Below are positions 16,493-25,758 of a stretch of DNA of 64,000 bases, in pieces (position 1 is the first letter of the stretch; each line of letters opens with the position of its first letter). Made by a program: the position numbers and the translations under genes. The notes beneath the pieces are model-generated. The model ran no database searches and was not told the origin of the DNA. It worked only from the letters and a program-made list of their open reading frames with translations. This DNA comes from Paracoccus sp041927875. Lineage in GTDB: Bacteria > Pseudomonadota > Alphaproteobacteria > Rhodobacterales > Rhodobacteraceae. The stretch lies in assembly GCF_041927875.1 (NCBI RefSeq), contig NZ_JBHFHN010000004.1. One strand, written 5' to 3'.

Positions 16493-16577
16493 CGGGCGTC
16501 CTTTCTGTCGGTCCTGACCTGCCTAGACCGGAAGCGGGGCAATGGACAAGTGCGGCGCAAGGCGGCAGAACCGGGCC

Positions 16578-17927
16578 ATGCGCCAAAGCCCGCCCATCCC
16601 CGGCCTGATGATCGCCGCGCCTGCCTCGGGCAGCGGCAAGACGACACTGACGCTGGGCTTGCTGGGGGCCTTGCGGCGGCGCGGGCTGGCCGTGGCGCCG
16701 TTCAAGAACGGGCCGGATTACATCGACCCGGCCTTTCATGCGGCGGCGGCGGGGCGGGCCTCGTTCAACCTGGACACATGGGCGATGCCGGCGGGTCGGA
16801 TCGGCGCACTGGCGGATCAGGCGGCGGGCGCGGATCTGATCCTGGCCGAGGGCGCGATGGGGATGTTTGACGGCGTGGCCGTGCCGGGTGAATGCGGCCA
16901 TGGCGCCAGTGCCGATCTGGCCGCGCTGATGGGTTGGCCGGTGGTGCTGGTGCTGGATGTCGGCGGTCAGGCGCAGTCGGCGGCGGCGGTGGCGCTGGGC
17001 TTTGACCGGCTGCGCGCCGATGTGCGGCTGGCCGGGGTGGTGCTGAACCGCATCGCCAGCCCGCGTCATCTGGCGCTGTGCCGCGACGGGTTGGACAGGG
17101 TGGGCATCCCGGTGCTGGGCGCCTTGCCGCGCAACGCCGATCTGCGCCTGCCCGAACGCCACCTTGGCCTTGTTCAGGCCGCTGAGCTGCCGCAGTTGCA
17201 GGCGATCTTGGATCAGGCTGCCGATTTCGTCGCCGCCCATGTCGATCTGGACGCGCTGGTGGCTGCCGCTGCCGCTGGCCCGCTGCCGGGCGGCCCTGCC
17301 CCCGATCTGCCGCTGCCGGGCGGCCGCATCGCCTTGGCGCAGGATGCGGCGTTTTCCTTTGTCTATCCGCATCTGCTGGCCCATTGGCGCGCGGCGGGGG
17401 CGACGATCCTGCCGTTTTCGCCGCTGGCCGATCAGGCCCCCGATGACAGCGCCGATTGCTGCTGGCTGCCCGGCGGCTACCCCGAGCTGCACGCCGGTCG
17501 GCTGGCCGCCGCCCAGATCTATCGCGCCGGGCTGGCACGGTTTGCCGCGACCCGGCCCGTGCACGGCGAATGCGGCGGTTACATGGCGATGGGGGCCGGG
17601 TTGGTCGATGCCGATGGGGTGCGGCATCGGATGGCGGGGCTGCTGGGGCTGGAAACCTCGTTCGCGCGGCGCAGGATGCATCTGGGATACCGGCGCGCGC
17701 ATCTGGTCGCACCGATCCCCGGCCTGCCCGTCGGGGCCGATCTGCGCGGGCATGAGTTTCACTATGCCACGATCCTGTCACAGCCCGACGCACCGCTGGC
17801 ACGCGTTTTCGATGCAACCGGCGAGAAGCTGGCCGAAACCGGCGCATTCCGCCCCCAATCGGCGGGTGGCCGCGCAACAGGCAGCTTTTTTCATCTGATA
17901 ACCGTGGCAAACCGCGATGTTTTGTGA
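16578..17927 (+). CDS. cobB: Hydrogenobyrinic/cobyrinic acid a,c-diamide synthase CobB/CbiA
   Basis: CobB amidates the a and c side chains of the corrin ring with glutamine and ATP. The 449-residue product has an N-terminal P-loop (APASGSGKTTLTLGL) and FKNGPDYIDPAFH. The C-terminal amidotransferase domain has the Cys nucleophile in HGECGGYMAMG and the His in GHEFHYATI. The frame is open to an ATG at 16542 after GCGGGG, but the Met at 16578 gives the usual family N-terminus with P-loop near residue 17. It is upstream of the glucan operon, whose promoter starts just after its stop codon. Confidence 0.93.
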   Translation: MRQSPPIPGLMIAAPASGSGKTTLTLGLLGALRRRGLAVAPFKNGPDYIDPAFHAAAAGRASFNLDTWAMPAGRIGALADQAAGADLILAEGAMGMFDGVAVPGECGHGASADLAALMGWPVVLVLDVGGQAQSAAAVALGFDRLRADVRLAGVVLNRIASPRHLALCRDGLDRVGIPVLGALPRNADLRLPERHLGLVQAAELPQLQAILDQAADFVAAHVDLDALVAAAAAGPLPGGPAPDLPLPGGRIALAQDAAFSFVYPHLLAHWRAAGATILPFSPLADQAPDDSADCCWLPGGYPELHAGRLAAAQIYRAGLARFAATRPVHGECGGYMAMGAGLVDADGVRHRMAGLLGLETSFARRRMHLGYRRAHLVAPIPGLPVGADLRGHEFHYATILSQPDAPLARVFDATGEKLAETGAFRPQSAGGRATGSFFHLITVANRDVL

Positions 17928-17939
17928 CATTGGCCCAAC

Positions 17940-17968
17940 TTGCCGCGCCTGCGCGGCGGGCGTATATA
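17940..17968 (+). promoter_or_regulatory. Sigma-70-type promoter for opgGHC
   Basis: TTGCCG at 17940-17945 and TATATA at 17963-17968 are separated by exactly 17 bases. The expected start site near 17975 leaves a leader of about 34 bases before the opgG ATG at 18009. It sits just downstream of the cobB stop codon. This argues against an earlier start for opgG at 17940. Confidence 0.6.
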
Positions 17969-18008
17969 CGCGCCGCTTTTCCTGCGGATTCTGCCTGGGC
18001 GGACCATC

Positions 18009-19529
18009 ATGCATCGACGCGACTTTCTGATGACGGCGACCGCGACTGCGGCGCTTGGGCTGGCGGCGGGGGCCGTGCAGGGTCAGCCGGTCGCACCGCC
18101 CACCCGCTTCGGCTTTGACGAGGTGGTGGTGCTGGCGCGCGGTCGGGCCGCGGCGGAATACCGCCAGCCGCTGTCGACGCTGACCGGCGCGTTCAAGGAT
18201 CTGAATTACGATCAGTATCGCGCCATCCGGTTCCGCCGCGACCTTGACCCGTTTTCGGGCGATGGCGCGACCTTTGGCATGGACCTGCTGCCGCCGGGGC
18301 TGATCTTTTACGAACCGGTCAAGATCAGCGTGGTGCGCAACGGCCAGGTGCAGCCGATCAGCTTTTCGCCGCAGATGCTGGATTTCGACGACGCGCTGTT
18401 CCCGCCCGAGCTGGACCGCACAGCGGTCGGCGACATGGGCTGGTCGGGCTTTCGGCTGCGCACCACGCTGAACCGCCCCGATGTCATGGATGAATTCCTT
18501 GTGTTCCAGGGCGCCAGCTATTTCCGCGCCGTGGCGCGTGACACGCTCTATGGCCTGTCGGCGCGCGGTCTGGCGATCCGCACCGGCAGCCCGCAGGGCG
18601 AAGAGTTCCCGCTGTTCACCGACTTCTGGGTGCATGAGCCGCAGGCGGGCGAGGCCTCGATCACCATCCATGCGATCCTGGACAGCAAATCCGTGGCCGG
18701 CGCCTATGAGTTCGTGGTGACGCCCGGCGTGGAAACCACCTTTGTCACCCGCATTGCGCTGTTCCCGCGGGTCGATCTGGAGGGGGCGGGGATCGCGCCC
18801 TTGACCTCGATGTTCTGGTTCGGCCCGGCCAGCCCCGGCGTGAACGACTATCGCCCGTCGGTGCATGACAGCGACGGCTTGCAGATGGAAACCGGCGCCG
18901 GGATGCATCTGTGGCGGCTTCTGGGGGCGCACAAGACGCTTCAGATCTCGGGCTTCGTGGACAGCAATCCACGCGGCTTCGGCCTGGTGCAGCGCGCCCG
19001 CAGCTTTGCCGATTATCAGGATGCCGAAGCGGGCTATCACCTGCGCCCTTCGGTCTGGATCGAGCCGTCGCAGGCCTGGGGCCAAGGCGAGGTTCGGCTG
19101 ATCGAAATCCCCGTCGAGAATGAGTTCAACGACAATATCGTCAGCTATTGGACGCCCGCCGCGCCGCTGGCCGCCGGGCAGCAGCACGACTTCGGCTATC
19201 GCATGACCTTTGGCGCGCTGCCGCCCGAACGGCCGCTGGCGGCGCAGGTCGTGCAAAGCCGGGCGGGCAAGTCGATCAACGGCAAGGGGCTGACCTATAT
19301 CGTCGATTTCGAACTGGCGCTGTTCCAGTTCGGGCTGCCGCAATGGTCGGTCACGGCGTCCTCGGGGACGGTTGGGCATTCCTATGTCAAGGCGCTGCCC
19401 GATCAGAACGTGCTGCGGCTGTCGTTCGAATATGAGCCGGGCAACAGCCAGGTGGCCGAGCTGACGGCGGTGCTGAACGGCAATGATGGCCCGCTGAGCG
19501 AGACCTGGATGGCACGATGGTCGCGGTAG
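18009..19529 (+). CDS. opgG: Periplasmic glucan biosynthesis protein OpgG (Tat-exported)
   Basis: OpgG helps branch or process osmoregulated periplasmic glucans made by OpgH. The 506-residue protein starts at an ATG giving an N-terminus with His-Arg-Arg-Asp-Phe-Leu-Met followed by a hydrophobic Ala-rich stretch, a Tat-type signal. E. coli OpgD, the paralogue, is Tat-exported, whereas OpgG there uses Sec, so this copy may be nearer OpgD in export. Family motifs include the VVVLARGRAAAEY start region, FWFGPASPGVNDYRPSVHDSDGL and IPVENEFNDNIVSYWTP. The gene overlaps opgH by 13 bases, so the two are co-translated. Confidence 0.92.
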   Translation: MHRRDFLMTATATAALGLAAGAVQGQPVAPPTRFGFDEVVVLARGRAAAEYRQPLSTLTGAFKDLNYDQYRAIRFRRDLDPFSGDGATFGMDLLPPGLIFYEPVKISVVRNGQVQPISFSPQMLDFDDALFPPELDRTAVGDMGWSGFRLRTTLNRPDVMDEFLVFQGASYFRAVARDTLYGLSARGLAIRTGSPQGEEFPLFTDFWVHEPQAGEASITIHAILDSKSVAGAYEFVVTPGVETTFVTRIALFPRVDLEGAGIAPLTSMFWFGPASPGVNDYRPSVHDSDGLQMETGAGMHLWRLLGAHKTLQISGFVDSNPRGFGLVQRARSFADYQDAEAGYHLRPSVWIEPSQAWGQGEVRLIEIPVENEFNDNIVSYWTPAAPLAAGQQHDFGYRMTFGALPPERPLAAQVVQSRAGKSINGKGLTYIVDFELALFQFGLPQWSVTASSGTVGHSYVKALPDQNVLRLSFEYEPGNSQVAELTAVLNGNDGPLSETWMARWSR

Positions 19530-21625
19530 AGCCGATGCAGAGCCAGCCCCCCCGCATTCTGCCACCGCTGCCGCCGGAAGCGCCGATCGAGATGCCGGAA
19601 CAGGATTTCCGCCGCGCCCCCGCGCCCGGCGTCGAGGGGCCGCAGCGGACCGGCACCGATGGCCGTGTGATCGCCGCGCGGCTGGTGGCCTTTGGCGGCA
19701 CGCTGGCCATCAGCATCATCGGCTTTCAGCAGATGTTCGCGGCCTTCGGGGATCGCGTGACGCTGCTGCAATTTCTGATGCTGGGGCTGTTCACGCTGAC
19801 CTTTGCCTGGGTGGGCCTGTCGTTTTCATCCATGCTGGCGGGGCTGTTCGCGCCGCGCCTGACCACGCCCTCGGGGCCGAATGACGCCCGGCTGGTGGTG
19901 GTCATGCCGATCTATCACGAGGACGCGGCGATCAGCGTCGGCATCCTGTCCGCCCTGGCCGAGGATATGGACCGCGCCGGGCTGACTGGCCGGGCCGAGA
20001 TCTTCGTTCTGTCCGACAGCCGCCGCCCGGATGTGGTGGTCAACGAAACCCTGGCCGTGCAGGCGGCGCGGGCGGAAAGCCCGATCCCGATCTGGTATCG
20101 GCTGCGCGACGAGAACATCGACCGCAAGGCCGGCAACGTGGCCGAGTTCGTGCGCCGATGGGGTGGGCGCTACGATCAGATGGTGGTGCTGGACGCCGAC
20201 AGCGTGATGACCGGCGACACCATCGCGCAACTGTCGGCGCGGATGGCAGGCGATCCGGCGATCGGGCTGATCCAGACCATGCCGATGCTGGTTGGCGGCG
20301 AAACCATCTTTGCCCGGCTGACGCAATTTGCGGGCCGCGTCTATGGCCCGATGATCGCGCGCGGCGTGGCCGCGTGGTCGGGCGATACCGGCAATTACTG
20401 GGGTCATAACGCGATCATCCGCGTCAGCGCCTTCGCGCAATGCTGCGGCCTGCCGCGGCTGCCGGGCAAGCCGCCCTTTGGCGGCACCATCCTGTCGCAT
20501 GATTTCGTCGAGGCCGCCCTGCTGATCCGCGCCGGGTGGAAGGTGCGGCTGGATCACGACCTTCGCGGCAGCTATGAGGGCAGCCCGCCGACGCTGATTG
20601 ACATGGCCACCCGCGAACGCCGCTGGGCGCAGGGCAACCTGCAACATCTGCGGCTGATCGGGGCGTGCGGGCTGGCGCCGGTCAGCCGCCTGCATTTCCT
20701 GATCGGCGTGCTGGGCTTTGTGATGTCGCCCCTGTGGCTGGCGCTGATCCTTGTGGGGCTGGCGCTGTCGGCCTCGGTGCTGCTGTCGACGCCGGAATAT
20801 TTCCCGTCGACCTATCAGCTTTTCCCGAACTGGCCGGTCTTTGAAAGCCGCCGGATGCTGTGGCTGTTCATGGCCGCGATGGCGTTCCTGATGGTGCCGA
20901 AGCTGATCGCCACCGCCCGCGCCTGGTGGCGGCCCTGGTCGCGCAATGTGGGCGGCAAGCGGCGGGTGCTGGCCTCGGCGTTGTTTGAAATCCTGCTGTC
21001 GGCGCTGATCGCCCCGGTGCAGATGCTGACCCAGACCCGGCAGATCGCCGACATCCTGCTGGGCCGCGATTCGGGATGGGAGGCGCAGTTGCGCCAGGGC
21101 GCGATGCCCGAATGGTCCGTCGTCTGGCGGCGGCATTGGGTGCATGTCGCCCTGGGGGTCGGCACGCTGGTCGTGCTGGCGGCGATGGCGCCGGGGCAGT
21201 TGATCTGGCTGTCGCCGATCCTGGCCGGGCTGATCTTGTCGCCGCTGACCTCGCGCTATTCGGCCAGCCCGGTGTTCGGTCGCTGGGCGCGGCTGCACGG
21301 CCTTCTGGTGACGCCTGAAGAACGCCTGATGCCGCCGATCCTGACCGAGGCCACCGCCGCCGCCCGCCGCCTGCCGCGCCCCGTCGAGGGCGCGCCGGGC
21401 CTGCTGCGGCTGGGCGATGACGGCTTGCGCGCGCAGCATCTGTCGATGCTGCCGCCACCCGCCGATCTGCCCGCCGCGCGCCGCCTGCCTGCGATTTCGG
21501 CGGCGGCCAAGGTCGCCCATGCCGATGGGCGCACGCAGGCGCTTGGCTTTCTGGACCGGGCCGAGACCGCGGCCCTGATCGCCGATCCCGCGCTGCTGGA
21601 TGCCTGGGGGCGACTGCCGGAATGA
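19517..21625 (+). CDS. opgH: Glucosyltransferase OpgH for osmoregulated periplasmic glucans
   Basis: OpgH is the inner-membrane glycosyltransferase that polymerises UDP-glucose into the glucan backbone and moves it to the periplasm. The 702-residue protein has membrane segments at about 50-72 and 80-105. A cytoplasmic GT2 domain follows, with VVVMPIYHED, the DxD motif VLDADSVM, LSHDFVEAALL and the ERRWAQGN product-site motif. A group of C-terminal membrane helices is seen at about 395-575. It is shorter than E. coli OpgH (847 residues), mostly in the N-terminal region. It begins inside opgG, and opgC begins inside its stop codon. Confidence 0.94.
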   Translation: MVAVEPMQSQPPRILPPLPPEAPIEMPEQDFRRAPAPGVEGPQRTGTDGRVIAARLVAFGGTLAISIIGFQQMFAAFGDRVTLLQFLMLGLFTLTFAWVGLSFSSMLAGLFAPRLTTPSGPNDARLVVVMPIYHEDAAISVGILSALAEDMDRAGLTGRAEIFVLSDSRRPDVVVNETLAVQAARAESPIPIWYRLRDENIDRKAGNVAEFVRRWGGRYDQMVVLDADSVMTGDTIAQLSARMAGDPAIGLIQTMPMLVGGETIFARLTQFAGRVYGPMIARGVAAWSGDTGNYWGHNAIIRVSAFAQCCGLPRLPGKPPFGGTILSHDFVEAALLIRAGWKVRLDHDLRGSYEGSPPTLIDMATRERRWAQGNLQHLRLIGACGLAPVSRLHFLIGVLGFVMSPLWLALILVGLALSASVLLSTPEYFPSTYQLFPNWPVFESRRMLWLFMAAMAFLMVPKLIATARAWWRPWSRNVGGKRRVLASALFEILLSALIAPVQMLTQTRQIADILLGRDSGWEAQLRQGAMPEWSVVWRRHWVHVALGVGTLVVLAAMAPGQLIWLSPILAGLILSPLTSRYSASPVFGRWARLHGLLVTPEERLMPPILTEATAAARRLPRPVEGAPGLLRLGDDGLRAQHLSMLPPPADLPAARRLPAISAAAKVAHADGRTQALGFLDRAETAALIADPALLDAWGRLPE

Positions 21626-22761
21626 ACCGGTCGATCACCCTGGATATGCTGCGCGGCTTTGCGCTGGTCTGCATCATGCTGGACCATCTGCCGGTCGGGG
21701 TGCTGAGTGCCGCCACCCTGTCAAGCTGGGCGCTGTTCGACGCGGCCGAGCTGTTCGTGCTGCTGTCGGGCTTTCTGGTCGGCATCGTCTGGCGCGGCAT
21801 CGAGGCGCGCCACGGCACCAGTGTCGCCCGCCGCCGCTTTGCCCGCCGCGCGTTCGAGGTGTGGCGCGCCCTGGTGCTGGGCGCGGTCGCCATGGCCCTG
21901 GTATCGCGCGCGCTGTTTGAGCTGGGACTGAACCACACGACCGTCTGGTCGGCCTATGCGCAATGGATCATCGACAATCCGCTGGGCTATGTCGGTGCGG
22001 TCGGCACGATGTGGATGCAGCCCAATCTGGTCGATGTGCTGGCGCTTTATGTGATCTTTCTGGCCTCGGTCCCGGTCACGGTGCCGCTGATCCTGCGCTG
22101 GCCGGTGCCGGCGGCGCTGGTTTCGCTGCTGATCTGGCTGAACGCGCCGGCGCTGAACGCGCTGATCCCCAATCACCGCGATGGTGGGCTGCTATTCAAC
22201 CCGTTCGGCTGGCAGATGCTGTTCTTTACTGGTGTGGCGATGGGGCTGTGGCGGTTGCAGATCATGGCGGCGCTGCGGCCATGGGGATCGGTGCTGACAC
22301 CGATCGCGGTGGTCATCTGGCTGTTTGGCGGCGCCTTCAGCCTGGCCGGTGCCCTGGGTCCGGTGGCGCAGCCTGTTCATGCCTGGCTGGCCTGGGTCCA
22401 TGGCAGCGTCGACAAATGGTCGCTGGATGGCGCGCGCTATCTGGGGATTCTGTCGGCGGCCTGGCTGGTGGTCGGGCCGCTGGCGGGGCCTTTGGCGCGG
22501 GCTTCGGCAACCGGTCTGGGGCGGGCCTTGCAGACCATCGGCCGGGCCGGGCTGTGGGCCTTTGTGCTGGGGGTGCTGCTGTCGGTCATCGGTGACGCCT
22601 TCCAGATGAACCCCGCCGATCAGGGCTGGCTGCACAAGCTGGCGGTCGATCTGTGGGCGATGCTGGCGTTGTGGCTCGGCTCGGCTGTCTGGATGGATTA
22701 CGGCGCGCCGCGTCAGGCCGCGCGCAAGCGGGCGCGCTTGCAGGCACTGGCCGGTTCGTGA
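21622..22761 (+). CDS. opgC: OpgC-family membrane acyltransferase (glucan succinylation)
   Basis: This 379-residue polytopic membrane protein belongs to the OpgC group of acyltransferases, which add succinyl groups to periplasmic glucans in Rhodobacter and Brucella and give them negative charge. The start MNRSITLDMLRGFALVCIMLDHLP is the family hallmark, followed by LFVLLSGFLVGIVW. About ten hydrophobic helices are visible. Its ATG overlaps the opgH stop codon (ATGA). Linkage with opgG and opgH makes the role firm; the exact acyl group transferred is inference. Confidence 0.9.
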   Translation: MNRSITLDMLRGFALVCIMLDHLPVGVLSAATLSSWALFDAAELFVLLSGFLVGIVWRGIEARHGTSVARRRFARRAFEVWRALVLGAVAMALVSRALFELGLNHTTVWSAYAQWIIDNPLGYVGAVGTMWMQPNLVDVLALYVIFLASVPVTVPLILRWPVPAALVSLLIWLNAPALNALIPNHRDGGLLFNPFGWQMLFFTGVAMGLWRLQIMAALRPWGSVLTPIAVVIWLFGGAFSLAGALGPVAQPVHAWLAWVHGSVDKWSLDGARYLGILSAAWLVVGPLAGPLARASATGLGRALQTIGRAGLWAFVLGVLLSVIGDAFQMNPADQGWLHKLAVDLWAMLALWLGSAVWMDYGAPRQAARKRARLQALAGS

Positions 22762-22788
22762 TCCACTGCACGCCCAAAGGGGGCGCCG

Positions 22789-23679
22789 ATGCTGACCAAA
22801 CTTGACATGCTGATCGCCCTTGCGCGCGAAGGCCATTTCGGCCGCGCCGCCGCCAGCCTGGGCGTCACCCAGCCCACCCTTTCGACCGGCATCCGCCAGT
22901 TGGAGGACATGCTGGGCGTCAAGCTGGTGCAGCGCGGATCGCGCTATCGCGGCCTGACCCCCGAGGGCGAGCGCGCGCTGGAAATGGCGCGACGGATCAG
23001 CGGCGATGTGCGCCGCTTGCGCGACGACATGCGCGCCTCGCACAAGGGGCTGGCGGGGACGCTGCGGCTGGCGGTGATCCCGACCGCGCTGACCTGGGCG
23101 GCGCGGCTGGCCACCGACCTGACCGCCCGCCACCCCGATGTCACGCTGACGATCCTGTCGCGGGCCTCGCGCGATCTGCTGGCGATGCTGGATCAGGGGG
23201 TGGTCGATGCGGGCCTGTCCTATCTGGACAACGAACCCCTGGGCCGCGTGCAGACCGCGTTCCTGTATCGTGAGGGCTTCACGGTGATCTGCCGCCGCGA
23301 TGATCCGCTGACCGCGCGCGGCATGGTGGGCTGGGCCGATCTGGGCGGGCGGCGGCTGGCGCTGCTGACGCCCGACATGCAGAACCGCCGCATCATCAAC
23401 CGCAACCTGACCGAGGCCGGGGTGGCCCCGGTGGCCGGGATCGAAAGCAACTCGACCGTGGTGCTGGCCGCGACGGTGGCGCAGGGAGGCTGGATCACCG
23501 TGCTGCCCGCCGATCTGGCGGCCTTTCTGTCGGCGGGCGACACGCTGGCCGCGATCCCGGTGGGGTCGGCCAGCACCGGCCATGCCGTCGGCCTGATCGC
23601 GCCCTGGGCCGAGCCGCAGACGCCGCTGTTGCAGGCGCTGCTGGATGCCGCCGCGCGGGTGACGCGACCCCGCGTTTGA
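22789..23679 (+). CDS. fdsR: LysR-type regulator of formate dehydrogenase, FdsR-like
   Basis: The 296-residue protein has the LysR N-terminal winged helix-turn-helix (residues about 4-60: LIALAREGHFGRAAASLGVTQPTLS) and a C-terminal co-inducer domain. It lies directly upstream of fdsG on the same strand, the place of FdsR in Cupriavidus necator, where the regulator binds formate and controls the fds operon. The ATG at 22789 follows AAAGGGGGC. A perfect dyad of the T-N11-A class (TGATAG-N7-CTATCA) overlaps its own stop codon and is a likely binding site. The gene symbol rests on context rather than on detailed sequence comparison. Confidence 0.78.
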   Translation: MLTKLDMLIALAREGHFGRAAASLGVTQPTLSTGIRQLEDMLGVKLVQRGSRYRGLTPEGERALEMARRISGDVRRLRDDMRASHKGLAGTLRLAVIPTALTWAARLATDLTARHPDVTLTILSRASRDLLAMLDQGVVDAGLSYLDNEPLGRVQTAFLYREGFTVICRRDDPLTARGMVGWADLGGRRLALLTPDMQNRRIINRNLTEAGVAPVAGIESNSTVVLAATVAQGGWITVLPADLAAFLSAGDTLAAIPVGSASTGHAVGLIAPWAEPQTPLLQALLDAAARVTRPRV

Positions 23680-23695
23680 TAGGGTTTGTCTATCA
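23677..23695. promoter_or_regulatory. Perfect T-N11-A dyad, candidate LysR (FdsR) operator for fdsGBACD
   Basis: TGATAGGGTTTGTCTATCA is a perfect 6-bp inverted repeat around seven bases, the classic LysR-type site. Its first three bases are the TGA stop of the regulator gene. It is about 70 bases before the fdsG ATG. A second smaller dyad, AATA-GCGA-TATT, follows near 23704-23715 and could be an activation half-site or part of the promoter. Confidence 0.55.
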
Positions 23696-23764
23696 TTCAA
23701 CGGAATAGCGATATTGATTGCGCATGATGACCACGCGTAACTGGTTCGACAGCCAGGGGGGATC

Positions 23765-24234
23765 ATGCAACCTGCCACGCCACAGACCGACGCCATCCGC
23801 GCCATTATCCAGTCCCAAATGGGGCTTGAGGGGCCGCTGCTGCCCATCCTGCACGCGCTGCAACGCGAATACGGCCATGTCCCGCAGGACGCCGTGCCGC
23901 TGATCGCCGATGCGCTGAACATCGGCCGCGCCGAGGTGCATGGCGTGATGACGTTTTACCACGACTTCCGCGAGGTGCCGGCAGGCCGCCATGTCGTCAA
24001 GATCTGCCGGGCCGAGGCCTGCCAGGCGCGCGGCAGCGAGGCCGTGGCCGAGGCCGCGCTTGCCCGGCTGGGTCTGGCCTGGCACGGCACCAGTGCCAAT
24101 GGCGCGGTGACGGTGGAACCGGTCTATTGCCTGGGCCTCTGCGCCAGCGGCCCCGCCGCCATCGTCGGCGAAGATCACCTGGTCGCCCGGCTGGACGAAC
24201 CCCGCCTGACCGCCATGCTGAAGGATCTGGGGGC

Positions 24235-24238
<4 letters not shown>
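23765..24238 (+). CDS. fdsG: NAD-dependent formate dehydrogenase gamma subunit FdsG
   Basis: FdsG is the NuoE-like [2Fe-2S] subunit of the soluble molybdenum formate dehydrogenase, which oxidises formate to CO2 and reduces NAD+. The 157-residue product has the thioredoxin-like fold motifs GVMTFYHDF and the four cluster cysteines as C-x4-C (CRAEAC) and C-x3-C (CLGLC). A strong purine-rich site GGGGGG precedes the ATG. Its stop overlaps the start of fdsB. It opens the five-gene fdsGBACD operon, which matches the order known from Rhodobacter capsulatus and Cupriavidus. Confidence 0.96.

Positions 24239-25754
<1,516 letters not shown>

Positions 25755-25758
<4 letters not shown>

Noticed and set aside
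16493..16577. Cobalamin riboswitch between cobO and cobB
   Set aside because: The gap is too short and has no recognisable B12-box core.
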